Assembly: GCF_001040945.1 (NCBI RefSeq)
Contig: NZ_CP011930.1
Location: 4,645,021-4,709,020, forward strand
Direction of reading: 5' to 3'
DNA: 64,000 nucleotides
Source: Herbaspirillum seropedicae
GTDB taxonomy: Bacteria > Pseudomonadota > Gammaproteobacteria > Burkholderiales > Burkholderiaceae_D
The notes under the pieces: model-generated
What the model was told of the DNA's origin: nothing
What the model saw: only the letters and a program-made list of their open reading frames with translations
Database searches by the model: none
Translations under genes and position numbers: made by a program
Shown here: positions 39,422 to 48,932 of the stretch, one piece after another
How positions within the stretch are numbered: the first letter of the stretch is position 1
How the letters are laid out: the number at the start of each line of letters is the position of its first letter

Positions 39422-41569
39422 ATGGACAAGACCGAAATTCAGAACCACATCAACAGGCTGATGCAGTTCAAAAAAATCGAACAGATAACTGACGCGGTGG
39501 CGACAATCCCACCGCTGAAGATTCCGGGTAGCACGATGCTTGAATTGCTGGGTGTACTGACAAAGCACATCCAGAAAAACAAACGTCACGATGCGATTGC
39601 CACCCTAATGGTGATGATGCGTGCCGATGCCAATTGGACCATTTCACAGTTGAGGCGAAACGGGCACCTCCGCTCTTCAAAGTATGGCTTTCAAACAGCC
39701 GGGCTGTCGAAAATTGCGGAGGCAGCTTTGAAGGTCGCCCCAATCTTTTCGCTCAAATCAGAGTGGCGAGAATACCTAGAATCAGTCCTAGCGCTCTACG
39801 CAATTGGCCCAGCAGTGCGACGAATGAGGGCCAGCCTACTGCAACGGATGGAAGTACGTAAGAGGGTCGTCCTCAAATCCCTTCTCTCAATTGTTAACTA
39901 CCGATTCTCAAGCCAATATCCAGGCGACTTGAGCCTCGACTCAGACGACTTCCATTATTGGACGCTAGAACATCTGGCCTCCGCCTTCTCGCTGCTATTC
40001 ACCCTCTACAAGGAGGAAATTGGTGACGTGGCCCCCATCGCAATGCACGTGGACGAGCAAGCATCACGGACTAACGCGAATATCTATGCGTCCTTGTTGT
40101 CTGACGCTGCCAAGCTAGATGAATTCCGCGAAGCTGAGTCGCTCCTAGATTGCCTGCCTTACAAAGCAATAGCTATCGGCACTGACGTAACAATTTCTGC
40201 CGTAGATGCGGACATGGAGAAGTGCATTAGATTGGGCTATATCCAGACTGAATTGCAGTGGCAAGTCAGGAAGATACTGGCCCGAGAGCACTTCTCTAGC
40301 GCTGAAGCACCACGCCCAACAATGAAGGAGCTAGTAGAACAAGCCTTTTCGGTCGGCATGGGAGAGCTGGTGAAACTACGCAAAGACCCAATAACTCGAT
40401 TGGTCTTTGAATTACCTATGCACGAAAAATTCTTTGAGCTGTTCACAGGAAGTGGACTGCTCATGGAGGAAGTGGCGATGCTGTACGGAACGGGAATTGA
40501 TGTTTTCGAACCAGATGCTGGCTCAGCGGTAGAAATCACGGAGAAACTAGCGGCAATCGAGGTTGTGCGCGCTCAGCGCCTGTTCAGGCTAGTCGATGCA
40601 GTCTTTTCCCAAAAACTAGAAACCATCGCCGATGAAAAGAATAGATTTGCACTGGCGCTGCGCTCGACCATTACGGTGTTCAATCATGAGCAACTGGTAA
40701 TGGTACTGGGAAAAATCCTACCAGAGGAAAAGGTCGAACCCGTAATCGCCTTACTGACGTTGGATGCGAACGACGGCTTTGTGGATATCCAATATCGGCC
40801 ATTCATCAAGATTGGCACCCACTATGTTGTTCCGCCGGCCATTGTCGCCATGTCAAATCTCATTCGGAATATCGTAGTAGCCAACCGGCTTCGGACAGCA
40901 GAACAATTTGTCGACGACCCGATGCAATTAGCAGTGGAGCAGGCTCTGGTGGACGCCGGATTCCTAGCCAAGCAGAATGTGAATTTACCGGGGAAACTGG
41001 AAACAGATATCGTGTGCTGGCGAGATGATGAACTCTTCATCTTCGAGTGCAAAAACTCCTACCATCCATGTTCGGCGCACGAGCTTCGGTCGAGTTATAC
41101 GCATCTCACGAAGGCCGCCTCGCAACTCGATTTACGCCTCACGCATCTAAGCGTTGCAGCTAATCAAGCACAGTTGTTCGCTAACCTCGGATGGAAAGTC
41201 GCGCCGACAACGAAGATTCATACTGCCATTATTACGGCAAATCGTATGTTCTCTGGCTATACAATCGGCGGCCATCCCGTTCGGCAAGCACATGAATTGC
41301 AGAACGTCTTAACGCGCGGCTCGATTGACCGAGGCGCTCTCCCATCGCTGCGGTTCTGGGTCGACGAGCATTTCCAAACTATAGACCTTGTTGAATATCT
41401 TCAGGGGAGGTCCATTGTTGAAGCTCAAATGAGCTTCCTCGTTGACGTCAAAAAGACCTACAAATTCAGCGGCGCCAGCCTAACCTTCAAGACCTATGCG
41501 ATGGACCTCAGTACGAAGATGCATGAGCTGGAACAACGATTTCCGGTACAGGTATCGGAAGAAGCATGA
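39422..41569 (+). CDS. Large protein with C-terminal PD-(D/E)xK nuclease-like domain
   Basis: A 715-residue protein of unknown family. Residues 1-480 are largely helical and may be a repeat-like scaffold. Residues about 505-620 hold E527/D529 (GKLETDIVCW) and E542-C-K544 (FIFECKNSYH), the metal-binding pattern of a PD-(D/E)xK nuclease. The tail (about 640-715) is unassigned. The size, the C-terminal nuclease and the island context suggest a single-gene defence effector, but no known defence family is matched from sequence alone. The start ATG lacks a clear ribosome site. Confidence 0.6.
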   Translation: MDKTEIQNHINRLMQFKKIEQITDAVATIPPLKIPGSTMLELLGVLTKHIQKNKRHDAIATLMVMMRADANWTISQLRRNGHLRSSKYGFQTAGLSKIAEAALKVAPIFSLKSEWREYLESVLALYAIGPAVRRMRASLLQRMEVRKRVVLKSLLSIVNYRFSSQYPGDLSLDSDDFHYWTLEHLASAFSLLFTLYKEEIGDVAPIAMHVDEQASRTNANIYASLLSDAAKLDEFREAESLLDCLPYKAIAIGTDVTISAVDADMEKCIRLGYIQTELQWQVRKILAREHFSSAEAPRPTMKELVEQAFSVGMGELVKLRKDPITRLVFELPMHEKFFELFTGSGLLMEEVAMLYGTGIDVFEPDAGSAVEITEKLAAIEVVRAQRLFRLVDAVFSQKLETIADEKNRFALALRSTITVFNHEQLVMVLGKILPEEKVEPVIALLTLDANDGFVDIQYRPFIKIGTHYVVPPAIVAMSNLIRNIVVANRLRTAEQFVDDPMQLAVEQALVDAGFLAKQNVNLPGKLETDIVCWRDDELFIFECKNSYHPCSAHELRSSYTHLTKAASQLDLRLTHLSVAANQAQLFANLGWKVAPTTKIHTAIITANRMFSGYTIGGHPVRQAHELQNVLTRGSIDRGALPSLRFWVDEHFQTIDLVEYLQGRSIVEAQMSFLVDVKKTYKFSGASLTFKTYAMDLSTKMHELEQRFPVQVSEEA

Positions 41570-41715
41570 GGAAGAAAGTGAATGTCCTGCCTCGAGGCAG
41601 GCCTCAGCATCCGAGGCTTAGCTGGCGGCCAATGCCACGAGGGAGTCGCGAAAGATGCGACCTCGCTATCCAACAGACTTGATGATGCCTGCCCGGGGTC
41701 GCGGCCGAAACCGCT

Positions 41716-42675
41716 TCACTCTTCAGATTTCGGCTTCCATTTTGGCTTAGCCGTTCTTTCGCCAAAGACCAACTTCCCTTTTGCTCCTGACTGGCGCCAA
41801 ACAGGGGACATCCCAGTGAAGCGAGAAATCAAGTCTTCTTGACCAGGCGAAGAAGCATAGACGGCTTTATAAGCGAAACGGCAAACTGTCTCATTGATTT
41901 GGCGGACCCAGCCATCCTCTCGAGTCTCTGAATATTGAAGGCCATGCTTTGAAAATATCTCTTTATAGTCCGTCGAACCCAATATGAGGAGAGATGGGCT
42001 GATAGGGAACAGAAGAAGAACTGGCCCGCCTTTCTTAATCGCATACGGCTCAATGTCATCTGGATGTATAGAGGGGTCGAGCCAGATTACGGGATTGTCG
42101 CTCGTCAGAAATGGGACATCAGTCATGTTGTGGACAACACTCAAACCAATCCGGTCGAAGACATCCCTCGCGGCATTTATGTCATCCACCATTCCATGAA
42201 TCGACTTGTGAGGGTCAATGGACACCAGGACCTCATCTAAGCGGCCACGCAATGACTCCGGCGGAGCAGGGATAGAACCCTTGGCCAGCAAGTGCTTGAA
42301 AGTTGCCTTGACCTGAGCCGCCAACTTCGCTTCAGTAGCGTCCCTGCTTGCAGGCACTCTGACGCGCTGCAAGAGGATAAATTCAAAGATATCGAGCAAA
42401 CTTTCATTCACATTCTCGCGACGCCCCATGCGCTCGACGACCGGCGGCCATTTCCCCTCTATGACCGAGAACATATCCTCCAATCTGTTATGGTCGATGC
42501 TGCCTTCGGGAGTAGGCTGGGAATAGTAGTAGCGCTCAAAACCAGTTCCGTCCGGGTTCACCCGCAAAATCTTGCCTGGTTCGTCTTTTCGATAGACAAG
42601 AACTTTGCCGTCGCTACTCTCAAAAGCCCTAAGATATGCTTTTGGCACGAAGTGATGCCGCTTTTTTATGTTCAC
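41716..42675 (-). CDS. DUF4238 family protein
   Basis: A 319-residue protein opening with KRHHFVPKAYLRAF, the diagnostic start of DUF4238. The conserved FLTSDNPVIW stretch follows near residue 200. The activity of the family is unknown; it occurs in mobile and defence regions. It is downstream of the RX4H gene in the same direction, 91 bases apart, so the two may act together. Confidence 0.75.
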   Translation of the reverse strand: MNIKKRHHFVPKAYLRAFESSDGKVLVYRKDEPGKILRVNPDGTGFERYYYSQPTPEGSIDHNRLEDMFSVIEGKWPPVVERMGRRENVNESLLDIFEFILLQRVRVPASRDATEAKLAAQVKATFKHLLAKGSIPAPPESLRGRLDEVLVSIDPHKSIHGMVDDINAARDVFDRIGLSVVHNMTDVPFLTSDNPVIWLDPSIHPDDIEPYAIKKGGPVLLLFPISPSLLILGSTDYKEIFSKHGLQYSETREDGWVRQINETVCRFAYKAVYASSPGQEDLISRFTGMSPVWRQSGAKGKLVFGERTAKPKWKPKSEE

Positions 42676-42766
42676 TACATCTCCCCCAGTAAGTTCCAGT
42701 CCGCCATTCCAGCCATGCCCACTTTAGCTGGAGACAAATAGAACATCGAATTTCGGATACTTTCAT

Positions 42767-44203
42767 CTACCCCGGACTACGCTGGGGTCGTGGCGGCAGC
42801 CAGCCGGCCGCTGGTCCGACATGCACGTTGATGCCTTGTGCAAAAGACCTCTGCTTATAAGGCGGACCACGATACACAATGGCATCGGCCTTTGACGCTA
42901 GCTCTTTATACAGTTCGTTATCACTGTCGCAGGAATAAAGGAAGGCCACCGTGAATGTCTCTTCACCACTTTTTGCGCGAGCGAGGGCGTACATGGCCAA
43001 TTCATCTGGCTCATCCATGTCCACAGACCAGCCTGCATCTCTCAATGGTCGAACTACGTCCTTAATACAATCCTCAGTCAGAACTGCCGCGCGGAGCATG
43101 ACACCATCGTCCGTTGGCAATTCTGGGACCAAGCGCCCTTGCTGATGGAATATATTAACTTCATGAAGCACCAGAATTTCCTGCAAACGAAGTCGCAGCA
43201 AAGCCTGTTGCCACAGCAGCTCTCCGTCCTTATCTGCGACTGGAAAGAACAACGACACCTGGTTTGAATTGTCATGCCACGACTCAATTACGCCGAGGGT
43301 CGAAATTGCAACGACCAATCGCATGAAGTTGGCGCTATCCTGCCACTTTGACGACATCCCGTGAGCAAAGAGATGGCGATTTAACCAAGTCAGCCCATCG
43401 TATTTCCTAGTGTCTTGAAAGAACGATGATTTCAACCATCGCCGAAAAGTCTCAAATATGAAGACTCTTTCATCTTGGCTGAAAAGATACCTGAGCTCTC
43501 TATAGTCGCTGGGCACCCATTGTTCATCAAAATGAAGCTTGGCAGCGAGGTCGATAGCTCGGTCCACGACCTTGTCGATTTCATGCAATATCTGGGCATC
43601 ATTTCCGGCCCCAGCAATGCGCTTAATTGCCCCCTCGAAGATTGGAATTAACGCGGCAATGCTTGATGCCCGACTACCGCTATAAAAACCAAGGTATGCC
43701 TCTCGGATTAATGGCACGAACTCCGCCAAAATTCGGGATTTCGGTAGAAGCTGCGCGATACACACGGCCTGAAAACCTACCGTGTAGATGGTCGACATGT
43801 GATATTCGAACTGTCGAAGCGCGCTTTCGCGGTCGCAGTTCATGACATCTTTCAAAAGTGGACCAATCTTGTCTTGAGCGACCCATAGCGGAGAAAACCA
43901 TTCCATCTTCTCCCACAATGCGGCCACGCGATTCATATGCCCCAGGTTTACAACCCAATCAGGGTCCTCCCCAATCTTATAAAGGGGGAAGCAGGCTGTA
44001 TTCTCTTCTGTCGACAGCACAATGGCAGGTGTAAGCCAAAAACTCCCCACCTTCTGAATCTCGAGGGAATGTACAGTGAGGGACATCACTTCGGCCCGCG
44101 CTTGAACCACCGATAGGTCGATATCCTTCAAGCTCGGCTGACCTGATAGCCACTTCCATAGCGCCTCGAACTTTCCCGCAATTTCTATCTTTGGATGTGC
44201 CAT
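42767..44203 (-). CDS. Hypothetical protein with a HEPN-like RX4H motif
   Basis: A 478-residue protein of unknown family. LIPIFEGAIKRIAG followed later by LTWLNRHLFAHGMSS gives R276-x4-H281, and the helix after it (NFMRLVVAISTLGVIESW) is like the HEPN domains of RNase toxins. The N-terminal 130 residues and the C-terminal 130 are unassigned. ATG 44203 (MAHPKIE) is chosen because a purine-rich site lies upstream; the TTG at 44242 adds 13 residues. It is probably co-transcribed with the DUF4238 gene. Confidence 0.55.
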   Translation of the reverse strand: MAHPKIEIAGKFEALWKWLSGQPSLKDIDLSVVQARAEVMSLTVHSLEIQKVGSFWLTPAIVLSTEENTACFPLYKIGEDPDWVVNLGHMNRVAALWEKMEWFSPLWVAQDKIGPLLKDVMNCDRESALRQFEYHMSTIYTVGFQAVCIAQLLPKSRILAEFVPLIREAYLGFYSGSRASSIAALIPIFEGAIKRIAGAGNDAQILHEIDKVVDRAIDLAAKLHFDEQWVPSDYRELRYLFSQDERVFIFETFRRWLKSSFFQDTRKYDGLTWLNRHLFAHGMSSKWQDSANFMRLVVAISTLGVIESWHDNSNQVSLFFPVADKDGELLWQQALLRLRLQEILVLHEVNIFHQQGRLVPELPTDDGVMLRAAVLTEDCIKDVVRPLRDAGWSVDMDEPDELAMYALARAKSGEETFTVAFLYSCDSDNELYKELASKADAIVYRGPPYKQRSFAQGINVHVGPAAGWLPPRPQRSPG

Positions 44204-44449
44204 TTTTCTTCGCCATAGGACAACGTCATATCTTCGCGACAATCATAGACCAATATGAAAATTAGGAAAGCGTAAGTGCAAAGTGGAAAAATTGCGACGT
44301 TAAGTGATAGCCATCAACGGCAAGAACAGTCCTCTAAACCTTCATGGCGCTCAATACGGGCATGAGGCTGCCGCTTAAGAAATGCCCCAAGATTTGTTAT
44401 TTCTCCAAACCCCTTTTCCTGTGTTCTGAAAACACTCATGCTTTAGCGC

Positions 44450-44698
44450 ATGACAGCCAACATCTCCATCGAACCACACTGGTCAACCAGTTCCATTGAG
44501 TGCTGGAACATGCCGTTTTTCCGAACAAGATGCGCTTCGATGCAATTCATCGATATCAGTTCGAGTGACCATCAGAAGGCGATACTCAGCTTCTATGAAA
44601 CAGGGAATGTCCCGACTGCCGTAGCCCCCTACGAATGGTCGAATCGGCACACGGTCAAAAAATATTTCGGCATGTACTCTGAAGGGGTTGGCGTATGA
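44450..44698 (+). CDS. Small hypothetical protein overlapping the Fic-like gene
   Basis: An 82-residue ORF whose stop overlaps the next start by four bases (ATGA), which suggests translational coupling. It has no recognisable domain; a WSNRHTVKKYFGMY stretch near the end is basic and aromatic. It could be an antitoxin-like partner or a leader; it could also be spurious. No good ribosome site is seen. Confidence 0.4.
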   Translation: MTANISIEPHWSTSSIECWNMPFFRTRCASMQFIDISSSDHQKAILSFYETGNVPTAVAPYEWSNRHTVKKYFGMYSEGVGV

Positions 44699-45738
44699 GA
44701 GATTCGATAGAAATAAAATTAGACATATCGCTACTTGGACAAGCAATGGCATTGGCTCGGGGAAAGTCCAGGGATGACGTAGTGAATGATTGCCTTAAAA
44801 GAGTGATTCACGCTGAGCTTGGGTTCATAACTCTTTCGGATTTCGAGAAACTTGTCCCGGACAACGAACTTGTATGGTCACGCAAGTCTGAACGTCAAAT
44901 CGCAAAAATGGATTTACAACAATATCTTCGCTCTGAGGTTTCGTACAACCCTGCATATTTGGAAGAGTACGTCCCGAATCAGACCCAACTCCTTCCCACT
45001 GCTGTGAAATTCAAACTTCGGAAGCTTGAAGCAGCGCCGGAACCCTGTAGCAAAGAAGTTATGAGAGTTCTATACAGGAACGTAAGGCTTGACATGATAT
45101 GGGGTTCAGTAAGACTTGAAGGTACTTCCTACACCCGTAGAGGTGCGGAAAAACTGCTCACGGGCTGCGAACACCCCCACACCAGAGAATCCGATGCTTT
45201 AGTCGGTCTTAAGCGCGCGTTCGACATCCTCTTCTTGAGCGACCATAAGTTGAGGCTTGACGTAAGCACTGTAAGAGAAATTCAGACCGCCCTAAAGGAG
45301 CCCGTAGGCAGGTCAGGGGACAGCATGGCGGGCAACCCCGCGCCAATGTTCACACACGCTATTAGCTCTGCTGATGAAATCGAGGAGCCGAAGAAGCTAC
45401 TGGACCTGGTGATTGAGAAGGCGGCTGCCATTAGAAACCCATTCGAGGCTTCATTCTTCTTGTGGCTACATCTGTCCCACTTATTATGTTTCGAAGACGG
45501 CATAGAGCGAACTGCTCGCTTCGCTATGAACATTCCCTTGCTGGCGAAGGGCTACTATCCGATAACGTTCTACGAGGTAAATCGGAACGACTACGTGATG
45601 TCTTTGGTCGCGTACTTCGAGTCAGGTGACCCGTCGATAGCTGTGGACCTGTTCTCTTGGGCGTGTAGACAGTCGGTGCAGCGATACCCCGGATTCTATT
45701 TCGTTGCTGTCAATCACGAAGCGAGGTTTCTCCGATGA
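44695..45738 (+). CDS. Degenerate Fic-family protein
   Basis: A 347-residue protein. GSVRLEGTSYTRRGAEKLL carries the S-x3-E-G pattern of the Fic self-inhibitory helix (about residue 138), and CFEDGIERTARFAMN (about 264-278) aligns with the Fic core HxFx(D/E)GNGRxxR. The catalytic His is a Leu, and N-G is I-E, while F, D, G, R and the second R remain. Standard AMP transfer is therefore unlikely; it may be an inactive or differently acting Fic. It overlaps the following HTH gene by four bases, in one operon with HipA. Confidence 0.6.
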   Translation: MRDSIEIKLDISLLGQAMALARGKSRDDVVNDCLKRVIHAELGFITLSDFEKLVPDNELVWSRKSERQIAKMDLQQYLRSEVSYNPAYLEEYVPNQTQLLPTAVKFKLRKLEAAPEPCSKEVMRVLYRNVRLDMIWGSVRLEGTSYTRRGAEKLLTGCEHPHTRESDALVGLKRAFDILFLSDHKLRLDVSTVREIQTALKEPVGRSGDSMAGNPAPMFTHAISSADEIEEPKKLLDLVIEKAAAIRNPFEASFFLWLHLSHLLCFEDGIERTARFAMNIPLLAKGYYPITFYEVNRNDYVMSLVAYFESGDPSIAVDLFSWACRQSVQRYPGFYFVAVNHEARFLR

Positions 45739-46049
45739 GAACCACCGCGGATATCGCCAACTATCTCCTAGACGCATGCGGGACGCTGGATATATCTGAA
45801 GAGGAGCTCGTCCACCGTAGTGGGCTAGAGCCACACATCGTGGCAGGCGTATTGAACGGCGAGGCTGACTACAGCATCACTCTCTTGGTGACAATTCTCG
45901 ATGCGACCGACTGCGAGATGCTTATTTGTCCCAAGGTAGCTCTCAGAGGGATTGAAAGCCCGTATGGGGAGTTCGTGCCAGCGGAGCCCAAAGTGAAGAC
46001 GAAAGTGCAGATTGCCATGGACAAGCTTCGAAAGACTTATGAAACCTAA
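45735..46049 (+). CDS. Small HTH protein in the Fic-HipA operon
   Basis: A 104-residue protein with a weak Cro/C1-type HTH (SEEELVHRSGLEPHIVAGVLNGEADYSITLLVTIL) in its first 70 residues. It is likely the DNA-binding antitoxin or regulator for the operon. It overlaps the Fic-like gene by four bases and precedes hipA by 30. Confidence 0.65.
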   Translation: MRTTADIANYLLDACGTLDISEEELVHRSGLEPHIVAGVLNGEADYSITLLVTILDATDCEMLICPKVALRGIESPYGEFVPAEPKVKTKVQIAMDKLRKTYET

Positions 46050-46079
46050 ATATAAATGGCGCGCTGAGCCACAACAATA

Positions 46080-47399
46080 ATGGACCCCATACGTCATCTC
46101 CTGGTTGCCAGCTATGCACAGGCCATTGGAAACATCCGCTGCGACATACAGAGTTCAGATTTTAATTTCTACTATTACGCCCACTGGCAGCTCTCCACAG
46201 AGACTTTCCCACTGTCGCCTCACTTTGCGTTGAGTCAGGGCAGATTCAAGTCGAGTGCAACAGCCAACTTCATGATGAACCTATTCCCAGAAGGCGACGC
46301 CCGGATGGCTATTATGAAACACAGCCGACTCAACGCCGACAACGTTTTCTCCATGGCCTACCTCTTTGGAGCTGAACCAGCCGGCGCCGCAAGCTTTCTA
46401 TTTCACAGCGGCACGTCTGCGCTGCCGTCATCTCAAGCACCATATTTGCGGGAAATCGACGATGACGAGCTTTCGGAGCGTATCCATGCCCGCCACCGCG
46501 GCGTTCCCTTTGCGCAGTGGCACGGGGCTTGGCACCAGTCGTTAGCTGGCGTTCAGGACAAGCTCCAAGTCATCTTCCACGACGAGAGGCTGTTCTTGGC
46601 CGGCGGCTCGCTCACTTCAACGCATATTTTGAAGCCTGAACCTCAAGGAGAAAGGACACCGCACTTGGTCGCCAACGAGCACTTCTGCATGTCGTTGGCA
46701 GCTGCAGTGGGTCTCTCAGTGCCGCATGTAAAAATCCATAGAGCTCCGGAGGCGGTCTTACTTATCGACCGCTTCGACCGGACATACGCTCCAGGTACCG
46801 ACGTCTTGCAGCCAGGGCGGGTCGAGAGGACTCACATCATCGATGGGTGTCAGGCGTTGGAACTGCCCAGTTGGTATAAGTACGAATGCCTCGGGGGACA
46901 TCAAAACCGCTCTCCAGAAAGGCGCTATGGAATCGATTTTAAAAGGCTCTTTGGATTAGCACCACATTTCGAAGATGCGTCGGCCGCCAAGTTGCTCATC
47001 GTTCGGTGGGCACTATTCAATCTGCTGATTGGCAACTCGGACGCGCATGGCAAAAACATCTCTTTCCGCCAGACAGCCAACGGCATCATGCCTGCGCCGT
47101 TCTATGACCTGGTATCTGTCCAGGTTTACGGCGAGAAGGTACTCCAAGAGATGGCGATGGCCTTCGGTGACCAGTTCCTCGCTGAGAAGGTCGGAGTCGC
47201 TGACCTAGCGGCTTTTGCCCAGGTCGCAGGAATTCCAATTGAGGATGTCATGGGCGAGTTGACGGGTATCGCAGCGGCAGTAATAGAGATGGCGCCGGCG
47301 CTGGCCGCAGACGCCTGCTATCTGGACGCAGAGCGGAAGCTGGTAGCCAATATCGCTACCTACGCTACCGGTCAGGCCAATAGGCTAATACAACTGTAA
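46080..47399 (+). CDS. HipA-type serine/threonine kinase toxin
   Basis: A 439-residue HipA-family kinase. The N-terminal HipA region is followed by SLAGVQDKLQV (residues 154-164), THILKPEP (ATP-contacting), and NLLIGNSDAHGKNIS with the catalytic D and metal-binding N; AKFYDLV-like APFYDLVSV gives the DFG-equivalent Asp. All core kinase residues are present, so it should be active. HipA homologues phosphorylate tRNA synthetases or other targets and cause dormancy. It is flanked by two HTH genes rather than one HipB. Confidence 0.88.
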   Translation: MDPIRHLLVASYAQAIGNIRCDIQSSDFNFYYYAHWQLSTETFPLSPHFALSQGRFKSSATANFMMNLFPEGDARMAIMKHSRLNADNVFSMAYLFGAEPAGAASFLFHSGTSALPSSQAPYLREIDDDELSERIHARHRGVPFAQWHGAWHQSLAGVQDKLQVIFHDERLFLAGGSLTSTHILKPEPQGERTPHLVANEHFCMSLAAAVGLSVPHVKIHRAPEAVLLIDRFDRTYAPGTDVLQPGRVERTHIIDGCQALELPSWYKYECLGGHQNRSPERRYGIDFKRLFGLAPHFEDASAAKLLIVRWALFNLLIGNSDAHGKNISFRQTANGIMPAPFYDLVSVQVYGEKVLQEMAMAFGDQFLAEKVGVADLAAFAQVAGIPIEDVMGELTGIAAAVIEMAPALAADACYLDAERKLVANIATYATGQANRLIQL

Positions 47400-47443
47400 C
47401 GTCAGAGGCTTGTGGTATCTGTCTTGCGTCTGTGATTGCGGAC

Positions 47444-47785
47444 ATGAAGCAAAATGAAGCACCTCTACTGACGCCTGCCAGGGTGAGGGAAGCGCGCGAG
47501 CTTGGTGAAAAGCTTGCCAGGCTGCACAAGGCGCGTCGTATGCGGCAAGCCGATGCTGCCTTGCGCGCCGGTATGGCCCGCTCGACGGCCGCACTCACTG
47601 AAAAGGGTGACGTCCGCCGTACGCAGTCGAAAATCCTGCGCTTCCTAGAAGCCATCGCACCTGGCCTCACACTCTTGAGTTTGCTGCAGGAATTCGACCC
47701 ATCCCTGGCTGCACTGCGGGCTCGCGAGCTCACTCAACGCATTCGGCCGCTCAGCAAAGCCGAGCTCGGCGAGCTTGATTTCTGA
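47444..47785 (+). CDS. HTH XRE protein, HipB-like antitoxin
   Basis: A 113-residue protein with a helical HTH segment (residues about 30-62, RRMRQADAALRAGMARSTAALTEKG) and a downstream helical part. It lies 44 bases after hipA; in classical loci hipB precedes hipA, so this placement is reversed. ATG 47444 is chosen; GTG 47432 is possible. It probably neutralises or co-represses the kinase operon. Confidence 0.7.
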   Translation: MKQNEAPLLTPARVREARELGEKLARLHKARRMRQADAALRAGMARSTAALTEKGDVRRTQSKILRFLEAIAPGLTLLSLLQEFDPSLAALRARELTQRIRPLSKAELGELDF

Positions 47786-48111
47786 TGGCACCCCAAAGAA
47801 TCGGTGCAAGCCGTTTCTGCACGAAATTCCGGATAGCCGAGAAGGTAGAAGCCCCGACTAGCGGGGCTTCTGGTACATCGGGTCCGATTCCTCTTACCTA
47901 GCGGTTGCTAGTCCAAGAAAAACTTGGAGGGCGGCCTCACGAGTCGGCTGGAGAGGCCCTTTGGCGTAGATTACCAAGCCGGTGCTCAAAACACAAACAT
48001 CTATTCAGCCAATGCCGCACTTGTAAACAGATTGGAACGCCTGCTATCGTCGTGAAAGTTCTTCGGAAGTGATTACCGAAGCGTATCCACCCACAATGGA
48101 GATGTAACTGC
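47786..48111. other. Gap of about 326 bases after the HipA operon
   Basis: It holds one strong hairpin (listed separately) and otherwise no gene I can support. Confidence 0.4.
47847..47871 (+). terminator. Strong hairpin downstream of the HipA operon
   Basis: AGAAGCCCCG and CGGGGCTTCT form a perfect 10-bp stem with a 5-base loop, 61 bases past the last gene of the operon. No T tract follows. Confidence 0.6.
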
Positions 48112-48345
48112 ATGAAGAGAAACGCAAATGGTATTACCCCAGACCTGTTCTTAGATAGGCATGGGCGCCGTGTTCTAACGGACGATGGCATCCCAGGAAT
48201 CAACGGCCTTGAAGGGAGCGGCTCTACCACCGAAGTTATCCAGTCGAAGTTCGCCGGCATGCTATTCAACGAGGGCGAACGGCTGGACAAAAAACAGCTC
48301 ACCGACATCAAGCGATGGATTGAACTACAACTCGACACGTTCTGA
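48112..48345 (+). CDS. Small hypothetical protein
   Basis: A 77-residue protein, hydrophilic, with no recognised domain. GGAG lies upstream of the ATG and a strong terminator follows 25 bases after the stop, so it looks like a genuine monocistronic gene. Function unknown. Confidence 0.6.
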   Translation: MKRNANGITPDLFLDRHGRRVLTDDGIPGINGLEGSGSTTEVIQSKFAGMLFNEGERLDKKQLTDIKRWIELQLDTF

Positions 48346-48370
48346 GTACAACATGTTTCACCGACGAATT

Positions 48371-48394
48371 TGCCCGGCACGGCCGGGCATTTTT
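48371..48394 (+). terminator. Rho-independent terminator
   Basis: GCCCGGC-ACG-GCCGGGC followed by ATTTTTTC. It isolates the recombinase operon from upstream cargo transcription. Confidence 0.85.
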
Positions 48395-48786
48395 TCACCC
48401 GTATGGAGCATCTTGTTATCAAAATGAGACAGTCGCGCGATGAAATTCCGGATTATTTTTCATAAATTCTCGTAGGACCTAAGTGGCTTTGCCCCCCCTA
48501 AAAATTGCAGAATTGGCTTTTCCTGTAATAAATTTTATAAACAGAAGTTGCGGATTTCTTTTTCTGTTTTATACATCGCGAAAATTGAAAGAGCAGCGAC
48601 GAAATCATGGTCTGACGGGTGGGTGAAATTCACGCCTACGACCTCTTGATGCGAAAAGATATTCTTGATATTTTGAATTAAGGGCATCACGCCTAACCTT
48701 GAAACTCAACTTTCCCCCATCGACGCAAGTCGGCGGGAGCAGCGCTATTTATGAGAGGGTACTAACGCTGAAAGGAGAGTTGAATC
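48395..48786. promoter_or_regulatory. Upstream region of the recombinase operon
   Basis: About 390 bases without an ORF, AT-rich at its left and with short A/T and C runs. It must hold the operon promoter. I cannot point to a convincing -35/-10 pair. A good ribosome site (AAGGAGAG) for the first small ORF closes it. Confidence 0.45.
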
Positions 48787-48921
48787 ATGGTTCAGAAGAC
48801 AGATAAGAAGTCCCGCATTCATACACCACCAGGGGCCACGTTGGTCATCCTGGCTGCCCACATCACCGCAAGCATATTCAAGGCGAGCCATAGTCTCACC
48901 TCCATCCACGGTCTCGGTTGA
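48787..48921 (+). CDS. 44-residue ORF leading the recombinase operon
   Basis: A 44-residue ORF (MVQKTDKKSRIHTPPGATLV then a mildly hydrophobic ITASIF part, ending SIHGLG). It has one of the best ribosome sites of the island (AAGGAGAG, seven bases before the ATG). Its stop lies 11 bases before the next start, so it is translationally linked to the recombinase genes. It could be a small regulator or a leader peptide; no homologue is known to me. Confidence 0.5.
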   Translation: MVQKTDKKSRIHTPPGATLVILAAHITASIFKASHSLTSIHGLG

Positions 48922-48932
48922 AAGAGGTCGCG

